A DNA stretch of 40,786 nucleotides, from positions 1 to 40,786 of the forward strand of contig NZ_LRQV01000055.1 in assembly GCF_001567585.1 (NCBI RefSeq), given 5' to 3'. Position numbers and translations under genes: made by a program. The notes under the pieces are model-generated. The model was not told the origin of the DNA. It searched no databases and worked only from the letters and a program-made list of their open reading frames with translations. The stretch's first letter is position 1; every line of letters starts with the position of its first letter. This document shows positions 31,280 to 39,649 of this stretch, in pieces. The DNA is from Micromonospora rosaria. GTDB taxonomy: Bacteria > Actinomycetota > Actinomycetes > Mycobacteriales > Micromonosporaceae.

Positions 31280-32149
31280 TCAGCGGGTCGGCAGCAGCCC
31301 CGGCGGGTACTCCATGCCGTCGTGGGTGCAGGCCGCGGCGGCCACCCGGGCCGCGTACCCGGCCGCCTCGGGCAGCGCCGCGCCCCGCGACCGGGCGGCG
31401 ACCAGCCCGGCCACGAAGGCGTCCCCGGCGCCGTTGGTGTCCACCACCGGCGCCGGCGCGGGGGCCGCCGGGATCCGGACGGGCGGACCGTCGCCGTACA
31501 GGTCGGCACCGTCGGCACCCCGGGTGACCAGCACCGTGCGGGGAGCCAGTCCGGCGGCGACCGCCGCCGCCCGGTCACCCAGCCGTACCCCGCTGACGAA
31601 CACCAGGTCGGCGGCGTCCGCGAACGGCCGGTGGTACGGGTTCACGCCGTCCCAGTCGTGCAGGTCGGTGGAGACGAGGGCGCCCCCGGGCAGCGCGGCG
31701 CGGACGGTGGGCAGCGACGCCGCCGCCCAGTCCATGATCGAAACGTGGACGTGGGCGGCCTGCCGGACCAGGTCGGCCAGCTCCCGCGCCGGAAACGGCG
31801 ACGGCCCGGCCCACGGGCGCGGATCGTAGAGCGACATCCGCCGCCCGGCCGGGTCGACCAGGTTCACCGAGCGACGGGTACCGGCCGGGGCCTCGGCCAG
31901 CACGGCCGGCACCCCGGCCCGTGCCAGGGCCACCCGGACCAGGTCACCGGCCGGGTCCGCGCCGAGCACGTCGACCACGGTCACCCGCAGCCCGAGGGCG
32001 TGCCCGGCGAGCGCCACCCCGGCCCCCGTATTGCCGACCCGCAGCTCGATCGGGTCGACGGTGCAGGAGTCGACGGTGGGCAACGGGAAACCAGGCACCC
32101 GCACCCGGACGTCCACACCGAGCCCACCGAGGACGAGCAGATCGATCAC
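31280..32149 (-). CDS. PfkB-family carbohydrate kinase
   Basis: This 289-residue ribokinase-fold enzyme phosphorylates a sugar or nucleoside using ATP. It starts VIDLLVLGGLGVDVRV, has the glycine-rich RVGNTGAGVALAGHALGLR, and ends with the catalytic anion-hole motif APVVDTNGAGDAFVAGL, in which Asp near the end of the motif is the base. The substrate is not evident. GTG at 32149 gives the proper N-terminal strand. It is divergent from the SNF2 helicase with 97 bases between, so the two may share a control region. Confidence 0.92.
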   Translation of the reverse strand: MIDLLVLGGLGVDVRVRVPGFPLPTVDSCTVDPIELRVGNTGAGVALAGHALGLRVTVVDVLGADPAGDLVRVALARAGVPAVLAEAPAGTRRSVNLVDPAGRRMSLYDPRPWAGPSPFPARELADLVRQAAHVHVSIMDWAAASLPTVRAALPGGALVSTDLHDWDGVNPYHRPFADAADLVFVSGVRLGDRAAAVAAGLAPRTVLVTRGADGADLYGDGPPVRIPAAPAPAPVVDTNGAGDAFVAGLVAARSRGAALPEAAGYAARVAAAACTHDGMEYPPGLLPTR

Positions 32150-32213
32150 GACGCAGACCGTACCGGCGTGGCGGGTGGGCGCGTCCGGCGGCCGGGCCCC
32201 CGCGTCGGCCCGA

Positions 32214-32219
32214 TATCCT
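32214..32219 (+). promoter_or_regulatory. Probable -10 element of the SNF2-SWIM operon
   Basis: TATCCT lies 28 bases before the GTG start at 32247, leaving room for the GGAGGGGG ribosome site. No clear -35 element is seen. Confidence 0.4.
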
Positions 32220-32246
32220 CGGCAGTCGTCGTGCGGAGGGGGCCGG

Positions 32247-35200
32247 GTGCTGGTCGTCCACGGGGTGTGGCTGCCCGGTGCCGGGCTCGCCGTCTGGGCC
32301 GAGGAGAGCGTCGCGCCGGACCCTGTCCCCCGCCGCCCCGGCCGCCCGCCCCGGGACCGCCCGCATCCCTTCGCCGCTGACCACACCACCCTGACCGCGC
32401 TGCTCGCCCCGGCGGGTGCCGGAGCGGCGGCCCCGTCGGCCGAGGTGGGCAGCACCCTGCTCACCCTGCCCACCCGGGGCGGGGTACCGCTCGACTCCCC
32501 GGAACTGGTCCGGACCACCGAGGGCGACCCGCCGCGCGGTCGGGTCACCCTCGCCACCTGGCGGGCCCCCTCGCTGCGGTACGCCCCTGCCGCCGCCCGC
32601 CCCTTCCTGCTGCGCCCGCTCGCCGGGCCGACCACCGGGTCCGGTACCCGTGCAGCCGCGGTCGGAGCCGGGGAACGGCCAGGCGCGGAAGGAGCCGGCG
32701 AGCAGCCGTGGACGGGCACAGCCGGGGAGCAGCCGTGGGCGGTCGGTGCGTCGCTGCGCTGGCTGGTGGAGCTGGCCCGGTTCGCCGAGGATCTCGTCGG
32801 CCGGGGGCGGGTGCTGCCGGGGGTGGCCGCGCCGGACCCCGGCCCGGCCTCCCCGCCGTCCGGCCGACGGCCGGCGGGTACCCGACGGGCCACGCCGACC
32901 CGGTCCGGAGCTGCCGGGGCCGCCGGCCGGTCCGGGGCTGCCGCCGGGAACTCCGGTGCCGCCGGGGAGGTGGCGCGGGCGGTGTGGAGACCGCTGCTCA
33001 CCGGGGCCGACGCCGCCTGGGCGCGGTCGCTGCTGCTGGCCCTGCCGCCGGCTGTCCGGGCCGCCGTACCGGCCGACGATCCGGCGGTGGGGGAGCCGGA
33101 GCCGGCGCTGCTCGTCGCCGACGCGCTGGACGCGCTGACCGACGCCGCCGTCCGGGCCGCGCTAACGCGGGGCGGGCTGGACCGTGCCGGGCTGACCCGG
33201 GGCGGCCCGCGCGGCGGCGCGGCGCCCGCCTGGCTGGCCGCGTTGACCGGGCCGGACGGGGAGTTCACCGCCGCGCCGGCCGCCCTCGCGGCGCTCCGGG
33301 CCGAGCTGGAAGCCTGGCAGCGGGACGCCGCCGGTGGCGCGGTCCGGGCGAGCTTCCGGCTGGTCGAGCCGGTCGACGATCTCCCACCCGACCCGCTGGC
33401 CGGGCTGTACCCCGATCCCGACGGGCCGCTCGCCACGTCCGACCCTGGCGGGCCGCTTCCCACGTCCGATCCTGACGGGGCGCTCGTCGCGGCCGGCGGC
33501 GGGACCTGGCGGGTGGAGTTCGGCCTCCAGGTGGCCGACCAACCCGGCCTGCACATCGACGCCGAGCAGGTCTGGCACGCCCCGCCGGAGCCGATCGGCG
33601 GCGACCTGGTCCCGGCCGCCGGGCCGGCGGGCCGGGGGCACAGCCCGCAGGAGACCTTCCTGGCCGAGCTGGGACGGGCCAGCCGGCTCTGGCCCGAGCT
33701 GGAGTCCGCGTTGCGGACCGCCACCCCGCAGGGGCTGGACCTGGACGTCGAGGGCGCGCACCGGTTCCTCCGCGAGGGCGCGCCGGTGCTGCACGCCGCC
33801 GGCTTCGGGGTGCTGCTGCCGGGCTGGTGGCGTCGCCCGTCGGCCCGCCTCGGGGCCCGGCTCCAGGCGCGCGGGCGGACCGCCCCGGGCACGGTCGCCG
33901 GCGCGGGCGGCGGGGTCGGGCTGGACGCCCTGGTCGACTACCGCTGGGAGGTGGCCCTCGGCGACCAGCCGATGACCGCCGACGAACTGGCGGCGCTCGC
34001 CGAGCTGAAGACCCCGCTGGTCCGGCTGCGCGGCCAGTGGGTCGAGCTGGACCCGAAACGGCTGGCCGCCGGGCTGCGCCTGCTCCGCTCCTCCGGCGAG
34101 CTGACCGTCGCCGACCTGCTGCGACTCGGGCTCACCGACGCCGACACCGCCGACACCCTTCCGGTACTGGAGATCAGCGCCGACGGGGCCCTCGGTGACC
34201 TGCTGGCCGGCGAGGTGGAGCGGCGGCTCACCCCGCTGGACCCGCCCCCGTCCTTCACCGGGACGCTGCGGCCGTACCAGCGGCGCGGGCTGGCCTGGCT
34301 GGCGTTCCTCCAGTCCCTCGGGCTGGGCGGGATCCTCGCCGACGACATGGGGCTGGGCAAGACGGTGCAACTGCTCGCCCTGCTCGCCGGGGACCCGCCG
34401 CAGGCCGGTCCGACCCTGCTGGTCTGCCCGATGTCGCTGGTCGGCAACTGGCAGCGGGAGGCCGCGAAGTTCACCCCGGAGCTGCGCGTGCACGTGCACC
34501 ACGGCGCGGAGCGGGCGCGGGGCGAGGAGTTCACCGCCGCCGTGCACGACGCCGACCTGGTCCTCACCACGTACGCGGTGGCCGCCCGGGACGCGGTCGA
34601 CCTGGCCGGTGTCGACTGGCACCGGGTGGTGGTGGACGAGGCGCAGGCGATCAAGAACGCCGCGACCCGCCAGGCCGAGGCGGTCCGGGCACTGCCCGCC
34701 CGGCACCGGGTGGCGGTCACCGGTACGCCGGTGGAGAACCGGCTCGCCGACCTCTGGTCGATCATGCAGTTCGCCAATCCGGGGCTGCTCGGCCCGGCGT
34801 CGAGCTTCAAACAGTCGTACGCGGTGCCGATCGAGCGGCACGGCGACGCGCCCACCGCCGCCCGGCTGCGCCGGATCACCGGCCCGTTCGTGCTGCGCCG
34901 GCTCAAGACCGACTCGTCGATCATCTCCGACCTGCCGGAGAAGCTGGAGATGGAGGTGGTCTGCACCCTCACCGCCGAGCAGGCCGCGCTCTACCAGTCG
35001 GTGGTCGACGAGATGCTGGCGAAGATCGAGTCCAGTGACGGGATGGAGCGCCGGGGCCTGGTGCTGGCCACGATGACCCGGCTCAAGCAGGTCTGCAACC
35101 ATCCGGCGCACCTGCTGCGCGACGGCTCCGCGCTGCCCGGCCGCTCCGGCAAACTGGCCCGCCTGGAGGAGATCCTCGACGAGGTGCTGGCGGCCGGGGA

Positions 35201-35684
35201 GAAGGCGCTGCTGTTCACGCAGTACGCGGAGTTCGGTGGGATGCTGCGCGCCCACCTGTCCGCCCGGTTCGGCCGGGAGGTGCTGTTCCTGCACGGCGGG
35301 GTGGGCAAGGCCGACCGGGAGGCCATGGTCACCCGGTTCCAGTCCCCGGACGGGCCGGCGGTCTTCGTGCTCTCGCTCAAGGCCGGCGGGACCGGGCTCA
35401 CCCTCACCGCCGCCAACCACGTCGTGCACGTGGACCGGTGGTGGAACCCGGCGGTGGAGGACCAGGCCACCGACCGGGCGTTCCGGATCGGCCAGCGCCG
35501 CCGGGTGCAGGTCCGCAAGTTCGTCTGCGCCGGCACGGTCGAGGAGAAGGTCGCCGCGCTGATCGCCGGGAAACGCGACCTGGCGGCCCGGGTGGTGGGC
35601 AGCGGCGAGCAGTGGATCACCGAGCTGTCCACCGACCACCTGCGGGAGCTGTTCACCCTGGACGCCGGGGTGGTGGTGGAGTGA
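32247..35684 (+). CDS. SNF2-family DEAD/DEAH-box ATPase (helicase-like)
   Basis: This 1145-residue protein carries a SNF2 motor in its C-terminal half: Walker A ILADDMGLGKT (about residue 698), box II VVVDEAQAIKN (about 796), TGTPVENRLADLWS, and motifs V-VI SLKAGGTGLTLTAAN and TDRAFRIGQRRR (about 1073). The N-terminal 650 residues are the poorly characterised SNF2-associated region. They contain Ala/Gly/Pro-rich segments, a duplicated AGEQPW, and a repeated SDPxGPL unit at about 390-410. SNF2 motors translocate on double-stranded DNA. GTG at 32247 has GGAGGGGG upstream. Its stop overlaps the SWIM gene, as in the B. subtilis ywqA-ywqB pair. Confidence 0.94.
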   Translation: MLVVHGVWLPGAGLAVWAEESVAPDPVPRRPGRPPRDRPHPFAADHTTLTALLAPAGAGAAAPSAEVGSTLLTLPTRGGVPLDSPELVRTTEGDPPRGRVTLATWRAPSLRYAPAAARPFLLRPLAGPTTGSGTRAAAVGAGERPGAEGAGEQPWTGTAGEQPWAVGASLRWLVELARFAEDLVGRGRVLPGVAAPDPGPASPPSGRRPAGTRRATPTRSGAAGAAGRSGAAAGNSGAAGEVARAVWRPLLTGADAAWARSLLLALPPAVRAAVPADDPAVGEPEPALLVADALDALTDAAVRAALTRGGLDRAGLTRGGPRGGAAPAWLAALTGPDGEFTAAPAALAALRAELEAWQRDAAGGAVRASFRLVEPVDDLPPDPLAGLYPDPDGPLATSDPGGPLPTSDPDGALVAAGGGTWRVEFGLQVADQPGLHIDAEQVWHAPPEPIGGDLVPAAGPAGRGHSPQETFLAELGRASRLWPELESALRTATPQGLDLDVEGAHRFLREGAPVLHAAGFGVLLPGWWRRPSARLGARLQARGRTAPGTVAGAGGGVGLDALVDYRWEVALGDQPMTADELAALAELKTPLVRLRGQWVELDPKRLAAGLRLLRSSGELTVADLLRLGLTDADTADTLPVLEISADGALGDLLAGEVERRLTPLDPPPSFTGTLRPYQRRGLAWLAFLQSLGLGGILADDMGLGKTVQLLALLAGDPPQAGPTLLVCPMSLVGNWQREAAKFTPELRVHVHHGAERARGEEFTAAVHDADLVLTTYAVAARDAVDLAGVDWHRVVVDEAQAIKNAATRQAEAVRALPARHRVAVTGTPVENRLADLWSIMQFANPGLLGPASSFKQSYAVPIERHGDAPTAARLRRITGPFVLRRLKTDSSIISDLPEKLEMEVVCTLTAEQAALYQSVVDEMLAKIESSDGMERRGLVLATMTRLKQVCNHPAHLLRDGSALPGRSGKLARLEEILDEVLAAGEKALLFTQYAEFGGMLRAHLSARFGREVLFLHGGVGKADREAMVTRFQSPDGPAVFVLSLKAGGTGLTLTAANHVVHVDRWWNPAVEDQATDRAFRIGQRRRVQVRKFVCAGTVEEKVAALIAGKRDLAARVVGSGEQWITELSTDHLRELFTLDAGVVVE

Positions 35685-36682
35685 CCGACCGGTACGCCGA
35701 CTACGGTCGACCCCGCCGGGTCGACGGTGGCCTGCGGGCCCGCAGCACCCGGGGGACGATCGGCAGTTCCTGGTGGTCGCGGCGGTTCCTGGAGGTGCTG
35801 GAGTCGTTCGCGCTGGGTACCCGGCTGACCCGGGGTCGCGCGTACGCCCGCGCCGGGCAGGTGCTGACCCTGACCGTGGCCCCGGGGCTGGTCACCGCGA
35901 CCGTGCAGGGCTCCCGGCCGCAGCCGTACCGGGTGCGGATCGCCCTGTCGGCGTTCCCGGCGGCGACCTGGCAGCGGATCGAGACGGACCTGGCCGCGCA
36001 GGCGTTCTTCAGCGCCCGGCTGCTCGCCGGTGACCTGCCCGCCGAGTTGGAGGACCTGTTCGCCACGGCGGGCACGCCCCTCTTCCCAGCCGGGGTGGAC
36101 GAGCTGACGCAGCAGTGCTCCTGCCCCGACTTCGCGGTCCCGTGCAAGCATCTCGCGGCCACCTTCTACCTGCTCGCCGAGGCGTTCGACGCGGACCCCT
36201 TCGAGCTGCTGCACTGGCGCGGACGCAGCCGCCCCGAGCTGCTCGCCCGGCTGCGGGAGCTGCGAGCCACCGCCGCCGCGATCCCCGCACCCGCCGACCC
36301 GACCGCCACCAGCGGCGCGGCGCCGGCAGGCGGACCGACCACAGTGGATGCAGCCGAGGTGGTGCCGGCATCCGGGGCGGTGCCGGCGGTCGGGGCGTAC
36401 CGGGCGCTCGCCGGGCAGCCGACGGCGTCGCTGGTGGACGGCCTCGACCGGTTCTGGGTGGCGCCGGTGCCGCTGCCGGCCCGGCCGCCCACCCTCGCCA
36501 CCGAGCCGGAACTGCTGCTGCGCCAACTCGGTGCGCCCGGGGCCGCGATCGGCGGTCCGGGCCTGGTGGAACGGCTACGCCGGGCGTACCGCGTCCTCGG
36601 TGGCCCGCCCGGCGGCGGCGTCGACACGGGCGGACCCGACGACCCCGACGGCACCGACACGGTCGCCAGCGACCGGAGCTGA
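35681..36682 (+). CDS. SWIM zinc-finger protein partner of the SNF2 ATPase
   Basis: This 333-residue protein has a SWIM zinc finger CSCPDFAVPCKHLAA (CxCx7CxH type, residues about 146-160), which binds DNA or proteins. The N-terminal part (SSWWSRRFLEVLESFALGTR, RGRAYARAGQVLTL) is conserved in the family. An Ala/Pro linker and a C-terminal helix LVERLRRAYRVLG follow. GTG at 35681 overlaps the SNF2 stop by 4 bases, so both proteins are made together and probably act as a complex. Their process, repair or genome defence, is not established. Confidence 0.92.
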   Translation: MTDRYADYGRPRRVDGGLRARSTRGTIGSSWWSRRFLEVLESFALGTRLTRGRAYARAGQVLTLTVAPGLVTATVQGSRPQPYRVRIALSAFPAATWQRIETDLAAQAFFSARLLAGDLPAELEDLFATAGTPLFPAGVDELTQQCSCPDFAVPCKHLAATFYLLAEAFDADPFELLHWRGRSRPELLARLRELRATAAAIPAPADPTATSGAAPAGGPTTVDAAEVVPASGAVPAVGAYRALAGQPTASLVDGLDRFWVAPVPLPARPPTLATEPELLLRQLGAPGAAIGGPGLVERLRRAYRVLGGPPGGGVDTGGPDDPDGTDTVASDRS

Positions 36683-36720
36683 CCGGGCCGCCCCCGGCGT
36701 CGGGTCGCCCCCCGGCGTCG

Positions 36721-36777
36721 TGGGGCCGCCGGCGCCGACCGCGCCGACCGGGGTCGGCGCGGGCGTCGGCGGCCCCA
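36721..36777. terminator. Long bidirectional hairpin terminator
   Basis: TGGGGCCGCCG at 36721 pairs with CGGCGGCCCCA ending at 36777. The stem continues through GCGCCGACC/GGTCGGCGC with a small bulge, giving well over 20 base pairs. It lies between the convergent SWIM and DUF3040 genes. Confidence 0.75.
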
Positions 36778-36786
36778 GGGGTGAGG

Positions 36787-37050
36787 TCAGAGCAGTCGAC
36801 GGCGGTACCGCCACAGCAGCCCGGCGTTGGCCAGCAGCACCACCGCGAAGGCGGCGCCGGTCGGCCGGCCGGCGAGCACCGTGACAGCCGGCAACGAGGC
36901 CCACAGCACGATGGTCAACAACATCAGGTACCGGCCGCGCCGGACCCGGGAGCGGGCCCGCTGGTCCAGGCGTTCGAAGAAGCCCGGATCGCTCTGCCGC
37001 AACTGGCGGGTGATCGCGTCGAACCTGCGCTGGTCCTCTTTGCTGAGCAT
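36787..37050 (-). CDS. DUF3040 family membrane protein
   Basis: This 87-residue protein matches DUF3040. A soluble N-terminal helix MLSKEDQRRFDAITRQLRQ with DPGFFERL is followed by two transmembrane helices (YLMLLTIVLWASLPAVTVLA and TGAAFAVVLLANAGLLW) and a basic end RYRRRLL. The function is unknown; the family is typical of Actinobacteria. GGGGAAGG lies before the ATG. The same GCCTGAGGGGA stretch is repeated 23 bases further upstream. Confidence 0.88.
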   Translation of the reverse strand: MLSKEDQRRFDAITRQLRQSDPGFFERLDQRARSRVRRGRYLMLLTIVLWASLPAVTVLAGRPTGAAFAVVLLANAGLLWRYRRRLL

Positions 37051-37513
37051 GGCGGTGCCTTCCCCTCAGGCGTCCGGGGTGCGTCCCCTCAGGCGTTCAG
37101 CGGTGCGGCGGAATACCCGCTGAGGCCAGGGATAACGCGCTCCCGCTGCCGCTACTTTTCCCGCCGCCCGCCCGCCCGGAGATGGTGTCTGTGCGCGACA
37201 TACCTGAGAGGTATGAAAATGCCTGTCAGGTATCTCGCTCGCTCGGTCTGTCCGCCGGAGCGCGACACGCCCGAATCGGACGTGGGGGCCGAGGGTCCTG
37301 CGGGGGCGGTCACTGAGGGTGGTGGCTGCTGTGCGCTCCACCGACCGCCGGTCGGCCGAACGGGCACGTCCGTCGGGTCCGTCGTGACGCCGGGGGCCTC
37401 GATCGTCCAGAATGGAAAACGAGTCCCGTCAATAGGACACGTCCGGGTTCCGGCGGGGAGGTCGCCAGGCAGGGTCGCCGGGTGACGGTGGCAGGGGCCG
37501 GTACGGGCGGCGC
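37051..37513. other. Regulatory-looking gap of 463 bases without a convincing gene
   Basis: It holds a 13-bp direct repeat TCCCCTCAGGCGT (37061-37073 and 37084-37096), an inverted repeat TCAGCGG/CCGCTGA (37097-37123) and the tandem dyads at 37199-37233. An AT-richer stretch lies near 37412-37440. Short open frames are present but none has a recognisable product. Confidence 0.5.
37199..37233. promoter_or_regulatory. Tandem ATACCTG-type dyads, probable operator pair
   Basis: CATACCT-GAG-AGGTATG (37199-37215) is a perfect 7-bp inverted repeat. ATGCCTGTCAGGTAT (37219-37233) is a 15-base near-palindrome of the same consensus. Their centres are 19 bp apart, about two helical turns. The nearest genes are DUF3040 (start 37050, leftward) and the 3' end of the Prim-Pol gene. 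Confidence 0.6.
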
Positions 37514-38185
37514 TCAGGTGGCGCGGCGGGGCAGGGGCAGATGGGTGGAGAGCAGTTCCGCGGGGAACGTGGCGCCGGTGGCGCGCAGCGCGTCGATCAG
37601 GGCGTTCTGCACCAGGTAGGAGTCGGGCAACTGCCAGCGGGCCTGTTCCGGGGCCACCGCCCAGCGGACCGGCCCCTCCGGCAGCCGCGTCGGGGGCGCC
37701 GCGATCCACGAGCCGAGGCCGTGCCGGACCACGTCGAAGCAGTGCTCCAACTCCGGGCGGAGCGGGTCACCGGGGCGGACCAGGAACATCCACCGTCCGG
37801 TGGGGGTCACCACCACCGGGCCGCGGACGCCGAAGCCGGCCGGGTGCGTACCGACGGCGGCGAGCACGTGCCGGCCCAGGCTGGTGGGGACCTCCAGCAC
37901 GTCGAACGCCCGACCGGTGGGCAGCAGCACGCCGTGGGGACGGGTGTGCCACCAGGTGGCCACCCGGGCGGGGTCGGTGCTGGCGGCGTGCTCCCAGTTC
38001 TCCAGGGCGGGATGACAGCCGACCGTCGGACAGCCGGCGCGTCCACAGACGAAGCGGCTGCGGGCCAGGCAGGCCCCGGGGGTCACCTCCCAGCCGTGCA
38101 GGGCGTACCGCACGGCGATCCGGCGCAACCGGACCCGCTCCAGCGGTGACAGTTGCGCGACCCGCGGTCCGACGTTCCGCCACAT
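37514..38185 (-). CDS. Prim-Pol-like (bifunctional DNA primase/polymerase N-terminal family) protein
   Basis: This 223-residue protein resembles the bifunctional primase/polymerase domain family. The N-terminal helix RRIAVRYALHGWEVTPGACL is followed by a Cys/His cluster (CLARSRFVCGRAGCPTVGCH) likely to hold zinc. WWHTRPHGVLLPTGRAFDVLEV and PVVVTPTGRWMFLV follow. The FDVLEVP stretch stands where active members carry a DxD-type metal motif (usually DVDxxxG), so catalytic residues may be missing and activity is doubtful. ATG at 38185 has GGAG 8 bases upstream; an ATG at 38293 would add 36 residues. It is divergent from the XRE gene at 38432. Confidence 0.7.
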   Translation of the reverse strand: MWRNVGPRVAQLSPLERVRLRRIAVRYALHGWEVTPGACLARSRFVCGRAGCPTVGCHPALENWEHAASTDPARVATWWHTRPHGVLLPTGRAFDVLEVPTSLGRHVLAAVGTHPAGFGVRGPVVVTPTGRWMFLVRPGDPLRPELEHCFDVVRHGLGSWIAAPPTRLPEGPVRWAVAPEQARWQLPDSYLVQNALIDALRATGATFPAELLSTHLPLPRRAT

Positions 38186-38316
38186 TCGCTCCGATCTCCC
38201 CTCACCTGTTCCATCTGCGTGACTGATTCGCAGTTCGAGCGCCGTCACTGCGGCTGATCTGTGGTCGTTGAAGCCGACGAACGGCTGATGCAACTTGCAC
38301 GAAAACTATGAGGACC

Positions 38317-38339
38317 GGCTGTACGGGTGACGTACAGCC
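38317..38339. promoter_or_regulatory. Inverted repeat upstream of the intact XRE gene, probable operator
   Basis: GGCTGTAC (38317-38324) and GTACAGCC (38332-38339) form a perfect 8-bp inverted repeat around 7 bases. It lies between the divergent Prim-Pol and XRE genes, 93 bases before the XRE start. Confidence 0.6.
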
Positions 38340-38431
38340 TGTGCGACCAGCGAAAACCTGAACACGGCGGGTTGGCGTGCCACCGCCGTCGACTGATAGC
38401 TCCGATCCGATCGGAGCCGGGGAGGACCGAT

Positions 38432-39649
38432 ATGGACGAACTGCCCATCGGCCGGCGAGTGGCGTACTGGCGGAGCCGGCGCAAGCTGTCGCAGCAGGTC
38501 TTCGCGGACCGGTTGGGCAAGTCGAAGAGCTGGGTGGACAAGGTGGAACGCGGGGTCCGCCGGCTGGACAAGTTCTCCGTGCTGCACGAGATCGCCGACA
38601 TCCTCCAGATCGACGTGCAACTGCTGCTCGGCAAGGACCCGGAGCGCCGCAGCGACGCCCTCACCTGCATCGACCAGGTGGAGGTGCAGGAGATCCGGGC
38701 CGCCCTGGAGCGGTACGACGCGATGACCGCGTACTTCGACGCCGCCCCGCAGCCGCCGCCACTGGTCGACCTCGGCAAGGCGGTCAACCACGCCTGGCTC
38801 ACCTACCAGTACAGCCGGTACGGCGAGCTGACCCGGTCCCTGCCGAAGCTGCTGCGCGACGCCCAGGCCGCCGACGCCGGCTCCGCCGGGGACGAGGTCA
38901 GGCTCGCCGCCAACCTGCTCGGCCAGGTGTACCAGATCGCCTCCTCGGTGCTCCGCAAGATCGGCGAGTGCGAGCTGGCCTGGCTCGCCGCCGACCGGGC
39001 CACCGCGGTCGCCCAGCGGGCCGACGACCCGCTGCTGGCCGGCATCGCGACCACCCGGGTCGGCAACGCGCTGCTGGCCATGGGGCGGGCCCGGCCCGCC
39101 CTGGAACTCAACGTCAACATCGCCCACCGGATCGACACCAGCAGGGGAGACCCGGCGGCCCTGTCGGTGCACGGGCAGCTCCTGTTGCAGGGGGCGATGG
39201 CCGCCGCCCGGCTCGGCGACTCGGCCACCGTCGACGACCTGCTGATCGGGGCCGAGGAGGTCGCCGGCCAGGTCGGCGGCGACGAGAACCACTACTGGAC
39301 GTCGTTCGGGCCGACCAACGTCGAGCTGCACCGGGCCGCCGCCGCCGTCGAGCTGGGTGACGGCGGGCGGGCCGTGGAGACCCACCAACGGCTGGCGGAG
39401 CCGCTGTTCAACGCGTTGCTGCCGGAACGCCGCGCGCACCACCTGCTCGACCTGTCCCGGGCGTACGCCCAGATCGGCGACGTGGGCACGGCCGGGGAGA
39501 TGCTGCTGCGCGGCGACCGGCTGGCCCCCGCCGAGATCCGCTGCCGCCCCCTCGCGCACGAGGTCATGGCCGACGTGCTGCGCCGGACCCGGGGTACCCC
39601 GCACTGCCACCTGGCCGAGCTGGCCGAGCAGATGGGGGTGGGGGTGTGA
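38432..39649 (+). CDS. XRE-family regulator with helical C-terminal domain
   Basis: This 405-residue protein has an N-terminal HTH at residues about 5-62 (RVAYWRSRRKLSQQVFADRL, GKSKSWVDKVERG) and a long alpha-helical TPR-like region to the end (VLRKIGECELAWLAADRA; LLDLSRAYAQIGDVGTAGEML). It is a clear paralog of the broken gene at 18800-20036 and supplies the intact reading used to detect that frameshift. GGGGAGGA lies 5-12 bases before ATG at 38432. Its stop overlaps the flavoprotein start (GTGA). The dyad at 38317 is a candidate autoregulatory site. The ligand is unknown. Confidence 0.92.
   Translation: MDELPIGRRVAYWRSRRKLSQQVFADRLGKSKSWVDKVERGVRRLDKFSVLHEIADILQIDVQLLLGKDPERRSDALTCIDQVEVQEIRAALERYDAMTAYFDAAPQPPPLVDLGKAVNHAWLTYQYSRYGELTRSLPKLLRDAQAADAGSAGDEVRLAANLLGQVYQIASSVLRKIGECELAWLAADRATAVAQRADDPLLAGIATTRVGNALLAMGRARPALELNVNIAHRIDTSRGDPAALSVHGQLLLQGAMAAARLGDSATVDDLLIGAEEVAGQVGGDENHYWTSFGPTNVELHRAAAAVELGDGGRAVETHQRLAEPLFNALLPERRAHHLLDLSRAYAQIGDVGTAGEMLLRGDRLAPAEIRCRPLAHEVMADVLRRTRGTPHCHLAELAEQMGVGV

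Noticed and set aside
37182..37316. A 44-codon frame (MVSVRDIPERYENACQ..., ending GRGSCGGGH) that could look like a peptide precursor
   Set aside because: It overlaps the operator-like dyads, has only a weak GGAG four bases before it, and no modifying enzyme is adjacent on that strand.
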